Positions 1 to 7,663 of a stretch of 49,093 nucleotides of DNA are shown piece after piece. The position numbers were made by a program, and so were the translations under genes. Each line of letters begins with the position of its first letter. Position 1 is the stretch's first letter. The DNA is taken from assembly GCA_945881835.1 (NCBI GenBank), contig CAMCVP010000016.1, positions 1 through 49,093 on the forward strand, written 5' to 3'. The notes beneath the pieces were generated by a model. That model worked only from the letters and a program-made list of their open reading frames with translations, did no database searches and was not told the origin of the DNA. The stretch is from Chryseobacterium gleum. Its GTDB lineage: Bacteria > Bacteroidota > Bacteroidia > Flavobacteriales_D > Sanyastnellaceae.

Positions 1-398
1 ATTTTCCAGTTAAAGCATTAAAAACGAAAGTAGAACCTTTGTTTTTGTACTATGCCGCTATTGAGGTTCCTTCAGGTTTTATGGTGAAGAAAAGGCCTGA
101 ATCGGGCGTTTGGGCTGGCCTATACGACTTTCCTTTTGTGGAATCGAAAGTGCCACTATCAGAGGAAGAGGTTCTTCTTGAATTCCAAAAACGATTCCCT
201 TCCACCCAAAATGCTACTTGGAAGAAAGACCGTTTTTATACGCATGTGCTCAGTCACCGAAAGATTTCCGCACAATTTTTTAGTTGCTTATGTCAGAATA
301 TGTCCGAAGATTTTCCTTCAACAAAAACAACTGAAGATCTTTTGAATACAGGTATTTCGGCACTTCTTATGAAATTCATCAAAGAGATTCATATATGA
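1..398 (+). CDS. mutY: A/G-specific adenine glycosylase, C-terminal part (5' end outside window)
   Basis: Only the last ~132 residues are present; the reading frame is open from base 3 to the TGA ending at 398. It matches the C-terminal NUDIX-like domain of MutY, which recognises 8-oxoguanine opposite the adenine to be excised. Visible marks are the lead-in FPVKALKTKVEPLFLYY, the RPESGVWAGLYDFP segment typical of the MutY/MutT-like fold, and THVLSHRKI, the counterpart of the conserved HxLSHxxI stretch. The glycosylase and iron-sulfur parts lie upstream of the window. Its position just before ssb, gldE and gldD is the usual order in Flavobacteriia, which supports the identity. Confidence 0.9.
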   Translation, partial: FPVKALKTKVEPLFLYYAAIEVPSGFMVKKRPESGVWAGLYDFPFVESKVPLSEEEVLLEFQKRFPSTQNATWKKDRFYTHVLSHRKISAQFFSCLCQNMSEDFPSTKTTEDLLNTGISALLMKFIKEIHI

Positions 399-412
399 AA
401 ACCGCATAAGCA

Positions 413-447
413 TTGCTTTCCGAAGGTGTTTGACCGAAATAGTTTTG
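413..447 (+). promoter_or_regulatory. Possible Bacteroidota-type promoter for ssb
   Basis: TAGTTTTG at 440-447 fits the TAnnTTTG -7 box of this phylum and lies 23 bp before the ssb start codon. A TTG at 413-415 could be the -33 element, but the gap of 24 bp is longer than usual, so only the -7 box is persuasive. Confidence 0.35.
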
Positions 448-470
448 GGCCATAACTAAAATTTATTTTT

Positions 471-863
471 ATGTCAAACACCATCAACAAAGTGATCCTA
501 GTGGGTCACCTGGGCAGAAACCCAGAAGTCAAGACCTTCGACAACGGAGGCAAAATTGCGAACTTCTCCATGGCCACCAAAGAGATTTGGAAGGACGCGA
601 AGGGAGATCGACAAGAGCAGACGGAGTGGCACAACATTGTTGTGCGAAGAACGTCGAGTCTAACATTTACCGAACTGTACTTGAAAAAAGGTATGTTGGT
701 TTATGTGGAAGGAAAGCTACGCTCTCGTTCCTATAAGCTGAAGACCGGCGAGGACCGTACTGTTTTGGAAGTGTTTGCCGAAGATGTTCAACTTCTCAGC
801 AACACCAAGAAGGAAGAAACGATTCCAACTAACACCGAAATGGTGGAAGAAACTGAATTCTGA
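471..863 (+). CDS. ssb: Single-stranded DNA-binding protein
   Basis: 130 residues with the OB-fold signature of bacterial Ssb: N-terminal NKVILVGHLGRNPEVK, then FSMATKEIWKD, TEWHNIVV and KKGMLVYVEGKLRSRSYK. It binds ssDNA during replication, repair and recombination. The C-terminal linker is very short and ends ETEF. That is acidic with a terminal phenylalanine, but it is not the classical DDDIPF partner-binding tip, so the protein is somewhat shorter than E. coli Ssb. ATG at 471 is the only sensible start. It sits between mutY and gldE. Confidence 0.95.
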   Translation: MSNTINKVILVGHLGRNPEVKTFDNGGKIANFSMATKEIWKDAKGDRQEQTEWHNIVVRRTSSLTFTELYLKKGMLVYVEGKLRSRSYKLKTGEDRTVLEVFAEDVQLLSNTKKEETIPTNTEMVEETEF

Positions 864-917
864 TCTTCCCGTTTTTTTTCTTTCGTTACCTTTACACACA
901 TATTGGTAATGTAAAGA

Positions 918-2222
918 ATGGAATTCAATAGTGTGATCTTGTTAAACAGCGCGGGCCCTTTGTTGCTCGTGCTGTTGCTTTTGTCTTGTAGTGCAATTAT
1001 GTCGAGCTCTGAAGTGGCGATATTTTCTCTTTCCCCAGCCCAACGCAAAGACCTTGAAAATGCAACGGACAGTCAGAGTAAGAATGTGATTCGTTTGTTG
1101 GAACACCCTACACCTGAAATTGCCACTAAGCGACTGCTTGCGTCGGTGCTCATCGGGAACAACATGGTGAACATTGCGGTAGTATTGGTTTCTACGATAT
1201 TATTCGACATGTGGTTTTCCAATTCTACATTAGATCCTTGGGTAATTGGATTACTAAATGTTGTTGGTGTTACTACCATTATAGTCTTATTCGGTGAAGT
1301 AATTCCGAAAGTTTACGCCACAGCAAACAACATAAAGCTCGCCAAGCGTTTTGCTTTTTTATTCATTATTCTCGACAGAGTTTTCGCACCTGTAATTTGG
1401 ATTTTGACCACCACCGGAAAATGGTTCGAACGAGAGCAAGGTCAGCAAAGCGGAAATATTTCGGTAGATGAGCTAGGACATGCACTTGAGCTTACGTCAG
1501 ATGACAATCGTTCGGAAGAGGAGCACCGCATTCTTGAAGGCATTGTGACCTTTGGTGATAACGAAGTGGTGCAGATTATGACTCCGCGAGTTGATATCGT
1601 GTGCCTGTTTCTAGGAGAGTCGTTCAAAAATGTTATTCAACGTGTGGAATCTTCAGGTTATTCCCGATTTGTGGTAGCCAATGAGAAGTTGGATTCGGTA
1701 TCTGGAATTCTCTACGCGAAAGATTTGTTGCCACACTTAGACAAAGAGGAATTCAAATGGGAAGACCTGCAGCGCAAAGCATTCTTTGTTCCAGAAAGCA
1801 AGCAAGTAGATGATTTACTAACCGAGTTTCAGCGTGACAAAATGCACATGGCTATTGTTGTTGACGAGTACGGCGGGACTTCTGGAATTGTCACTCTTCA
1901 AGATATTCTTCAAGAAATCGTTGGTGAAGTGAAAGACGAGTTCGATGATCAAAGTGAAATTTTATGGTCGCGACTCGATGAGAAAAACATTCTTTTCGTG
2001 GCTAAAATTCCGTTGTTCGATATGTATCGTGTTTATGATATTGACGGAGACGATTTCGAAGCATCCCGTGGAGATAGCACAACGCTTGGCGGATTCATTG
2101 TTGAGCAGATGGGACGCATTCCGAAACGCGGAGAGACCTGGCAGTTTGGAAGTTTTGAATTCACCATTGAATCTGCCGACAACCGAAAGATTAGCAGAGT
2201 TAAAGCGAAGCGCTATGTTTAA
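918..2222 (+). CDS. gldE: GldE-like hemolysin-family membrane protein (DUF21-CBS-CorC/HlyC)
   Basis: 434 residues. The N-terminal part (about 10-180) has hydrophobic helices of the DUF21/CNNM type, including SCSAIMSSSEVAIFSLSPAQRKDLE and IIVLFGEVIPKVYA. Two CBS modules follow (about 200-340: VVQIMTPRVDIVCLFLG and MAIVVDEYGGTSGIVTLQDILQEIVGEV). A C-terminal CorC_HlyC transporter-associated domain ends the protein. Such proteins are linked to divalent cation transport. In gliding flavobacteria the gene next to gldD is gldE, needed for or supporting motility and type IX secretion. The stop overlaps the gldD start by 8 nt, indicating translational coupling. The motility role is inferred from family and neighbourhood. 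Confidence 0.88.
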   Translation: MEFNSVILLNSAGPLLLVLLLLSCSAIMSSSEVAIFSLSPAQRKDLENATDSQSKNVIRLLEHPTPEIATKRLLASVLIGNNMVNIAVVLVSTILFDMWFSNSTLDPWVIGLLNVVGVTTIIVLFGEVIPKVYATANNIKLAKRFAFLFIILDRVFAPVIWILTTTGKWFEREQGQQSGNISVDELGHALELTSDDNRSEEEHRILEGIVTFGDNEVVQIMTPRVDIVCLFLGESFKNVIQRVESSGYSRFVVANEKLDSVSGILYAKDLLPHLDKEEFKWEDLQRKAFFVPESKQVDDLLTEFQRDKMHMAIVVDEYGGTSGIVTLQDILQEIVGEVKDEFDDQSEILWSRLDEKNILFVAKIPLFDMYRVYDIDGDDFEASRGDSTTLGGFIVEQMGRIPKRGETWQFGSFEFTIESADNRKISRVKAKRYV

Positions 2223-2817
2223 GAAATACTTACGTTGGATTCTTCTTGTTGCAGCTGTTTTGTTGGCTTCATTTGGAACGTATTATTTTTTCTTTGCTGA
2301 AGAGACCGCCGTTCCAAGAAAGAAGTCTTATTTCCGAATTGATTTTCCAGAAAAAAAATATACCGCTTACGAAAGTCAATGCCCGGTTACGTTTGAAGTA
2401 CCCAACTACGCGAAGATTGAGAATGTTCCGGGGGAAGAAGGAAACACGGGGTGTTGGTTCAACCTTATGGTTCCTCGCCTTCGCGCAACCGTTTACTGCT
2501 CATATTTTCCAGTGAACAACGATTTGGAAAAGCACATTTCAAAAGCCTATGATTTCACGCTTATGCATGAAGTGAAGGCCACTGCTATTCGTAGAACGCA
2601 AGTGCGAATAGATTCAACGAAGATGTATGGAATTATCTACGATTTAGAAGGAGAAGCGGCTTCGCAACTCCAGTTTTTCGTAACCGACAGTGTGAATCAT
2701 TTTATGCGCGGAGTGTTGTATTTCCGCAACAAGCCGAATGCCGACTCACTGGCACCGTGCTTGAATTTCATGCGTGAAGATGTGGTGCACATGATCGAAA
2801 CCATGCGTTGGAAGTAA
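2215..2817 (+). CDS. gldD: Gliding motility lipoprotein GldD-like
   Basis: 200 residues from ATG 2215, inside the last codons of gldE. The frame is open further upstream, but that part lies in gldE and is a shadow. A hydrophobic N-terminus (YLRWILLVAAVLLASFGTYYFFF) is followed by YFRIDFPEKKYTAYESQCPVTFEVPNYAKI, the characteristic GldD opening, then GCWFNLMVPRLRATVYCSYFPV and the ending HMIETMRWK. GldD is required for gliding and type IX secretion in Flavobacterium. No clear lipobox cysteine is visible; the N-terminus looks more like a membrane anchor. Identification rests on the conserved motifs and the gldE partner. Confidence 0.88.
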   Translation: MFKKYLRWILLVAAVLLASFGTYYFFFAEETAVPRKKSYFRIDFPEKKYTAYESQCPVTFEVPNYAKIENVPGEEGNTGCWFNLMVPRLRATVYCSYFPVNNDLEKHISKAYDFTLMHEVKATAIRRTQVRIDSTKMYGIIYDLEGEAASQLQFFVTDSVNHFMRGVLYFRNKPNADSLAPCLNFMREDVVHMIETMRWK

Positions 2818-2976
2818 TTACTTCATCCAACGAATAACCAATACGGTTAACGCCACAACAAACATCAAAATTGAAATTTTATTAATCCCGTGCATCATGC
2901 GCAGGTTAATGTCGCCTTGCTCTTTTTTGAAAAGATTCAAGGGATTCAGGTAGTGAAGAATTTTTTTAAGTATCAT
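2818..2976 (-). CDS. Small membrane protein, DUF6728-like
   Basis: A 52-residue minus-strand gene, from ATG at 2976 to TAA at 2818-2820. The translation begins MILKKILHYLNPLNLFKKEQ, contains NLRMMHGINKISI and ends in one hydrophobic helix (ISILMFVVALTVLVIRW). This is the pattern of the small DUF6728 proteins of Flavobacteriia, whose function is unknown. The start codon overlaps the ridA stop in the arrangement TAATG, so it is probably translationally coupled to ridA. The stop abuts that of gldD, converging head to tail with no spacer. Confidence 0.75.
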   Translation of the reverse strand: MILKKILHYLNPLNLFKKEQGDINLRMMHGINKISILMFVVALTVLVIRWMK

Positions 2977-3356
2977 TATTTTACAATTGCGATCATGCTA
3001 ATTTCAACCTTGGCGCTTTTCGGAAGTTGCGCAACTTCCACTGTTTCTCTAGCTGGAAATGGAGCCACCATATATTTGGCGTAGACTGCATTCACTTGCG
3101 CGAAGTCTGACATGCTTTGCAAGAATATGCTCGTCTTCACCACACTGCTGAAATCCGCGCCCGAAGCCTCGAGTAGCGCTTCCAAATTTTTCATTACAAG
3201 TTCTGCTTCCGCCTCAATGCCTGCCGGTGTGTACTCACCCGAATTGGGGTCAATTGCAATTTGTCCGCTGGTGTATACCATGCCGGTGGCTACAATCGCT
3301 TGGCTGTATGGACCAATAGGTGCAGGTACTTTTTTTGATTCAATTGCGGTTTTCAT
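2976..3356 (-). CDS. ridA: RidA family 2-iminobutanoate/2-iminopropanoate deaminase
   Basis: 126 residues, full length for RidA (YjgF/YER057c/UK114). It hydrolyses reactive enamine/imine intermediates released by PLP enzymes such as threonine dehydratase, protecting other PLP enzymes in the cytosol. Visible motifs: IGPYSQAI near residue 14, VYTSGQIAIDP, VMKNLEALLEASGADFSSVVKTSIFL, and PARETVEVAQLP, which holds the conserved arginine (R103) that contacts the substrate carboxylate. The ATG at 3356 gives the usual N-terminus. The downstream DUF6728-like gene overlaps its stop codon. Confidence 0.95.
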   Translation of the reverse strand: MKTAIESKKVPAPIGPYSQAIVATGMVYTSGQIAIDPNSGEYTPAGIEAEAELVMKNLEALLEASGADFSSVVKTSIFLQSMSDFAQVNAVYAKYMVAPFPARETVEVAQLPKSAKVEISMIAIVK

Positions 3357-3396
3357 TCGTAATGTTGCGTTGTTTTTTCAAACTTCGACATAAAAG

Positions 3397-3978
3397 GTGG
3401 AACAACCAAACAAGAACATATTATTCATAGACAACTTCGATTCGTTCACGTTCAACTTGGTGCACTATTGTGAAGCTTTAGGCGCACAAGTGCATGTGTT
3501 TCGCAACAACGAGATTCCATGGAACGAAGTTTTGAATTACGATGCGGTTGTGCTTTCTCCAGGCCCTGGATTGCCTGAAGAATCAGGCGATTTAATGAAG
3601 TTCATTTCCGAATATTGGAATCGAATTCCCATGTTGGGAATTTGTTTAGGCTGTCAAGCAATGGCCCTTCACGATGGAGGAAAACTGAAGAATTTAGATC
3701 AGGTCTTACATGGAACGTCAACTTCAGTAAATCAAATTCAACCTTCTATTTTTTTTGAAGGGTTACCGCAAGAATTTGAGGTTGGACATTACCACAGTTG
3801 GATTGTAGACAATGAATTCCTTCCTCCTTCGTTCGAGGTAACAGCAAGGAATACGAACGGATGGGTTATGGGTATTCAGCACAAAGCATTACCTTTAATG
3901 GCTGTTCAGTTTCATCCCGAATCGGTCTTGACGAAAGAGGGAATGCAGATGATGCGAAACTGGATTAATTCAATTTAG
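3397..3978 (+). CDS. Anthranilate/aminodeoxychorismate synthase glutaminase subunit
   Basis: 193 residues of a class I glutamine amidotransferase (TrpG/PabA type) that supplies ammonia for anthranilate or 4-amino-4-deoxychorismate synthesis. Marks: LFIDNFDSFTFNLVHY at the N-terminus, the oxyanion segment VVLSPGPGLPEESG, the nucleophile elbow LGICLGCQA with catalytic Cys at about residue 83, and VQFHPESV with the His-Glu pair. The start is GTG at 3397, since no ATG precedes the conserved N-terminus. No TrpE or PabB partner is adjacent, so TrpG and PabA cannot be told apart here; a lone gene may serve both pathways. Confidence 0.9.
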   Translation: MEQPNKNILFIDNFDSFTFNLVHYCEALGAQVHVFRNNEIPWNEVLNYDAVVLSPGPGLPEESGDLMKFISEYWNRIPMLGICLGCQAMALHDGGKLKNLDQVLHGTSTSVNQIQPSIFFEGLPQEFEVGHYHSWIVDNEFLPPSFEVTARNTNGWVMGIQHKALPLMAVQFHPESVLTKEGMQMMRNWINSI

Positions 3979-3981
3979 ATT

Positions 3982-4647
3982 ATGGAATTTTTGAAGAAAA
4001 GTGTTTTGATTTTTTGTTTGAATGTCCTGGCAACAGCGGCATTCAGCCAATCTTATCAGATTGCTGTTTTGAAATACAAAGGAGGCGGAGACTATTATGC
4101 GAACCCTACGAGTCTGCCGAATTTGGTGTCGTTTGTGAATCGCGAATTGAAGATGAACATCGCGAAAGAAACGCCATACGTGGAAGTGGGAAGTACAGAG
4201 TTGTTCAACTATCCGTTCGTGCACATGACCGGTCATGGCAATGTTGTTTTTTCCGCAGCAGACGCAGAGAACTTGAGAATCTACTTGTCAAGTGGAGGCT
4301 TCTTACACATTTCAGATAACTACGGATTAGACAAGTTCATTCGAAAGGAAATGAAGAAAGTTTTTCCAGATGCCGATTTCGTTGAAATACCGTTTGGACA
4401 TCCGGTGTATCATCAGAAATATGAATTCAATTCGGGCCTACCGAAAATCCATGAGCACGACAATAAGGCTCCGCAGGGATTGGGAATTTTTGTAGAAAAC
4501 CGCTTGGTGGTGTTCTATGATTTCGAGTGTGATTTAGGCGACGGATGGGAAGATTCGAATGTGCACAAGGACTCGGAAGCTGCACGCACCAAGGCTTTTC
4601 AAATGGGAGCGAATCTCTTGCAATATGCATTCACCGGAGGTAAATGA
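3982..4647 (+). CDS. DUF4159 domain-containing exported protein
   Basis: 221 residues with a signal peptide (MEFLKKSVLIFCLNVLATAAFSQS). The rest matches DUF4159: YQIAVLKYKGGGDYYANPTSLPNL, TELFNYPFVHMTGHGNVVFS, LRIYLSSGGFLHISDNYG, FVEIPFGHPVYHQKYEF, and a final FDFE-like segment (VVFYDFECDLGDGWED). DUF4159 resembles a glutamine-amidotransferase-like fold and is found near MoxR/aerotolerance genes, but no catalytic role is established. It starts 3 nt after the amidotransferase stop, and its end overlaps the next gene by 23 nt, so these three genes probably form one operon. Confidence 0.82.
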   Translation: MEFLKKSVLIFCLNVLATAAFSQSYQIAVLKYKGGGDYYANPTSLPNLVSFVNRELKMNIAKETPYVEVGSTELFNYPFVHMTGHGNVVFSAADAENLRIYLSSGGFLHISDNYGLDKFIRKEMKKVFPDADFVEIPFGHPVYHQKYEFNSGLPKIHEHDNKAPQGLGIFVENRLVVFYDFECDLGDGWEDSNVHKDSEAARTKAFQMGANLLQYAFTGGK

Positions 4648-5401
4648 AGAATTGCGCGAAGCGCTGGAACGGTCTGTAGACAAATACAACCGCAGTTCTT
4701 TCATTGAGGAAGATCCGATTAGCATTCCGCATTCATTCACGAAGAAGGAAGACATTGAGATTGCTGCTTTTCTAACAGCCACCATGAGTTGGGGCAATCG
4801 AAAATCTATTTTAGTCAGCGCGAACAGGCTCATGGAATACATGGATCGTTCACCCTATGACTTTGTTTTGAATGCGCAGCCGGAAGATTTCAAAAGTTGG
4901 AAGCCCTCTATTCATCGAACGTTCATGAAAGAAGATGTGGCTTTTTTTATTCAGGCGTTGCGAAGAATGTATGTGGAAGAAGGTGGAGTGGAAGGTGTTT
5001 TTACGCAAGGATTTTCATTTGGCAATTCGAAGGAAGGCATTGAGTTTTTCAGAAATAAATTTATTGGGAATGAAGCGCATCGTGCCTTGAAGCACGTTGC
5101 CAGTCCAGAGCGGAACAGTACCGCGAAGCGCATAAACATGTTCTTGCGTTGGATGGTTCGCAACGATAAGCGGGGTGTCGATTTTGGAATGTGGAAAGGA
5201 ATCTCTCCATCTCAATTGTCTATTCCGCTGGATGTCCATTCGGGAAGAACCGCTCGTATGTTCGGGCTTTTATCTCGCACGCAATCGGATTGGAAGGCTG
5301 TTGAGGAATTGGATCGCAATCTTCGGATGTATGATTCTGCTGATCCGGTGAAATATGATTTTGCGTTGTTTGGCTTATCGGAAGCCGGATTTGAAAAATG
5401 A
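4625..5401 (+). CDS. TIGR02757 family protein
   Basis: 258 residues from ATG 4625, which lies within the end of the DUF4159 gene; the frame is open further upstream, but that stretch is a shadow. Conserved landmarks are EEDPISIPHSFTKKEDIEIAAFLTATMSWGNRKSIL, RINMFLRWMVRNDKRGVDFGMWKGISPSQLSIPLDVHSGR and DPVKYDFALFGLSEAG. This family is common in Bacteroidota and resembles helix-hairpin-helix base-excision glycosylases in its latter half (PLDVHSGR...DPVKYDFALF). The enzymatic role is unproven. The stop codon touches a strong hairpin shared with the opposing response-regulator gene. Confidence 0.82.
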   Translation: MHSPEVNEELREALERSVDKYNRSSFIEEDPISIPHSFTKKEDIEIAAFLTATMSWGNRKSILVSANRLMEYMDRSPYDFVLNAQPEDFKSWKPSIHRTFMKEDVAFFIQALRRMYVEEGGVEGVFTQGFSFGNSKEGIEFFRNKFIGNEAHRALKHVASPERNSTAKRINMFLRWMVRNDKRGVDFGMWKGISPSQLSIPLDVHSGRTARMFGLLSRTQSDWKAVEELDRNLRMYDSADPVKYDFALFGLSEAGFEK

Positions 5402-5402
5402 A

Positions 5403-5422
5403 AAAGGGCCAAATGGCCCTTT
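5403..5422 (-). terminator. Rho-independent terminator between convergent genes
   Basis: AAAGGGCC (5403-5410), loop AAAT, GGCCCTTT (5415-5422): a perfect 8-bp stem. On the minus strand it is followed by a run of T, so it best serves the minus-strand response-regulator gene, but it may work both ways. Confidence 0.82.
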
Positions 5423-5447
5423 CTCGTATTATAAAAAACTGCAGAGA

Positions 5448-5945
5448 TTACGAAAGCATTTGTTGACGTAGTAGAAATTCGAATTGAGCGTTTTGTTTTT
5501 CAAGTCGCTTGATTGAATTTTCTTTTTCTGCCATTTCTTGATAGTTCTTGAAAGCTGCTTGCAGCGTGTCGTTCATCTCTTCCTTTTTGAAAGGTTTTGT
5601 AGACACACGGAATACACGTGCTTGATTGATAGCGCTTAGCATGGCTTCAGCGGTAATGTTTCCGGAAAGAAGAATACGTTGGGCTTTCGGGAATTCTTGC
5701 GCCATGCGTTGTAGGAAGTATGTTCCAGACATGCTAGGCATTTCAAGATCTGATATAACCACATGAATGTTTTCGGATTTCATAATGTTGTACGCATCGA
5801 AAGGATCGTTTGCAGTGAATACATTATAATCGTTACCGAAAAGTGATTTGAAGGTGTGAAGCACCATCGCGTCGTCGTCTAGGCAAAGCACATTAATCAT
5901 TGTGTTGGATGAATTGTTGGGAGAGATTGAATGATTCATTTTCAT
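5448..5945 (-). CDS. Receiver-only response regulator with C-terminal coiled coil
   Basis: 165 residues from ATG 5945; an alternative ATG at 5900 starts exactly at the receiver fold (INVLCLDDDAMV). All receiver landmarks are present: the DDD acidic cluster, phosphoacceptor Asp near residue 66 (VVISDLEMPSMSG), LLSGN with the Thr/Ser switch position, and STKPF with the conserved Lys. A roughly 40-residue charged helical tail (EKENSIKRLEKQNAQFEFLLRQQ) follows and there is no DNA-binding output domain. It starts 16 nt after the XRE regulator stop, so both form an operon. Its receiver resembles that of the 11455-12039 regulator, suggesting paralogues. Confidence 0.82.
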   Translation of the reverse strand: MKMNHSISPNNSSNTMINVLCLDDDAMVLHTFKSLFGNDYNVFTANDPFDAYNIMKSENIHVVISDLEMPSMSGTYFLQRMAQEFPKAQRILLSGNITAEAMLSAINQARVFRVSTKPFKKEEMNDTLQAAFKNYQEMAEKENSIKRLEKQNAQFEFLLRQQMLS

Positions 5946-5961
5946 TGTGTTTGGTCTCTGT

Positions 5962-6423
5962 TTAACGCGACTCATTCTTTTTAGGTTTCGTTTTTTCTGA
6001 TTTTTTTTCGGAAGTGTAGGAATCATGGGTGATTCGGGGCTTTTTATTTTGCAGTTCTGCAATGGCTCTAAGGAGTGATTGTGTGGTTTGAATGGATTCA
6101 TCGAGTCGAGATTGAAGAATAGCATTCTCTTCCATCATGCGTTTTGTAATGGCGTTTGTTTCTTCGATGACTTCGGCTTTGATTTTTTCAACGTCGACAT
6201 GGGCGTATGCTTCCGATACCATGAGAAGCGAAGGGGTAACTCGATAGAGTGACGCGAGTTTTTTGAAGTCTTCGATTTTAACGTGACGTTGTCCGTTTTC
6301 GAGTCGGCTGTATTCCGACTGAGAGATTCCGAGTTGATCGGCGATGTATTCTTGTTTGAAAGAATACAGCATTCTGAGTTGTTTAAGCTTAGGGTAGTTT
6401 GTGTTTCTGAAAACAGTTTTCAT
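5962..6423 (-). CDS. XRE-family transcriptional regulator with coiled-coil tail
   Basis: 153 residues. The N-terminal HTH_3 domain (about 10-68) is clear: KLKQLRMLYSFKQEYIADQLGISQSEYSRLENGQRHVKIEDFKKLASLYRVTP. Residues ~75-130 form a charged helix (EKIKAEVIEETNAITKRMMEENAILQSRLDESI), likely for dimerisation, and the C-terminus is lysine-rich and disordered. Targets are unknown. A perfect TTTTCGAA dyad lies 58-76 bp upstream of the start codon and could be its own operator. The response-regulator gene follows 16 nt downstream. Confidence 0.85.
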   Translation of the reverse strand: MKTVFRNTNYPKLKQLRMLYSFKQEYIADQLGISQSEYSRLENGQRHVKIEDFKKLASLYRVTPSLLMVSEAYAHVDVEKIKAEVIEETNAITKRMMEENAILQSRLDESIQTTQSLLRAIAELQNKKPRITHDSYTSEKKSEKTKPKKNESR

Positions 6424-6480
6424 AGGAGATTTGGTTTTAGTTTACCCAAAACTCATATTTCAAATTCCCGTAAAAATTGT

Positions 6481-6499
6481 TTTTCGAAATTTTCGAAAA
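6481..6499. promoter_or_regulatory. Perfect dyad, candidate XRE operator
   Basis: TTTTCGAA (6481-6488), ATT, TTCGAAAA (6492-6499): a perfect 8+8 bp dyad with 3-bp centre in the 78-bp gap between the PAS-protein stop codon and the XRE start. Its place upstream of an XRE gene suggests autoregulation; it lacks the GC-rich stem of a terminator. Confidence 0.45.
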
Positions 6500-6501
6500 G
6501 A

Positions 6502-7584
6502 TTATTCCCCCACCCTCGAGTAGATCAACGCCTTAATTTTATCTGGTATTGGCAGTAAACCTAGCTTTTGCGCTTGGTGGATGGCTTGCGGCTCAGAAAA
6601 TGGAATTTCATTGCCTTTAGATTGACTCCATTTATTGTAAGTCTCACCAGTTTTTTTTCGTATTGTTTTTGAGAAGTAATCGCCAATTTGCTGTTCAGTA
6701 ATGTTAGAATATAAGCCTGTGCTTTCTCTAATTTGGTTGTTCACATTTACAGCAACGTCTTTGTTGCGGTCTGTATATTGACGCTCGTGCAAAAACATTA
6801 GATATTTGATTGGAAAGTTCAATAGCGTGGCATTCAAAACGAAAGCAATGCAATTCATTTGCTCTGTTTGAGTAAAATCAGAGACAAACCTAGGACTAAC
6901 AATATCTGAAATCTCATCAGTCGTTACAGTCCAAAAGTCAAAATGTAAATTTGGAAAAGACAAATCACTTTGGGCCTCATCTATCGTTAAAAATGATTTT
7001 TTTTCGAGACTTAAGATTTGTTTTTGGATAGATGAAATTTTACTTTTTGGAAATAAGGATCGGAATTTTACTTTGTAATGATCTTGGTTCACCTTGAATG
7101 TGAAACAGGGTAAGCATAATACGGTATAAGCAACTCCGGCATAACGGATAACATGAGGTAAATCTTCTGGATGAATGAAATTATCTGCCGCGAATCCGAG
7201 AAAAGATTCAATTGTAAACTCATTAGGATCGATGCCAATTACCGAGGATAATGTGTTTCCTACATGAATATACTTTTGTTCTTTGGTGCTGTATACAGTC
7301 TGAAATTCGTTTACTCCGAGCCTTGTGTTTTCGAGATATTCTATGATTGATTCGTAGGATTTTCCTTTTACGTAAGTACCCTCAGCATCTGCCAAAATCT
7401 TTAGTGCAATGGCAGGATGATTAGAATCGATTAAACTTTGAATAAGTTCAAATTTTGAATTTATTATATCAAGTATTGAATCAGAAGTTTCCGAACCGAG
7501 TTCGTTTTTGGAATATTCGCTTGCAATTTCTTTCCAGGTTGGAAACTTAATCGAAACTTCTTTTGCATCATCAGAGGTATTCAT
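6502..7584 (-). CDS. Hypothetical protein with PAS-like central domain
   Basis: 360 residues, not recognised as a named family. The central part (about 88-190) has the look of a PAS sensory fold: NEFQTVYSTKEQKYIHVGNTLSSVIGIDPNEFT, then FIHPEDLPHVIRYAG (the HPEDLP motif typical of PAS/PAC domains) and FTFKVNQDHYKVKFRSLFPK. The N-terminus is helical. The C-terminal 100 residues are charged and helical (QYTDRNKDVAVNVNNQIRESTGLYSNITEQQIGDYFSKTIRKKT), perhaps a DNA-binding or dimerisation part, but no standard HTH is clear. No signal peptide or membrane segment. It is divergent from the ThiF operon across a 79-bp gap and AT-rich like it, so a regulator of that operon is a reasonable inference. Confidence 0.7.
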   Translation of the reverse strand: MNTSDDAKEVSIKFPTWKEIASEYSKNELGSETSDSILDIINSKFELIQSLIDSNHPAIALKILADAEGTYVKGKSYESIIEYLENTRLGVNEFQTVYSTKEQKYIHVGNTLSSVIGIDPNEFTIESFLGFAADNFIHPEDLPHVIRYAGVAYTVLCLPCFTFKVNQDHYKVKFRSLFPKSKISSIQKQILSLEKKSFLTIDEAQSDLSFPNLHFDFWTVTTDEISDIVSPRFVSDFTQTEQMNCIAFVLNATLLNFPIKYLMFLHERQYTDRNKDVAVNVNNQIRESTGLYSNITEQQIGDYFSKTIRKKTGETYNKWSQSKGNEIPFSEPQAIHQAQKLGLLPIPDKIKALIYSRVGE

Positions 7585-7663
7585 AGTAATAAATATAAAA
7601 AAAATCTTAATAAACGGCTTTCTTTCACTTATTAATGTTGAAAAGCTAAAATATTCGGAATCA

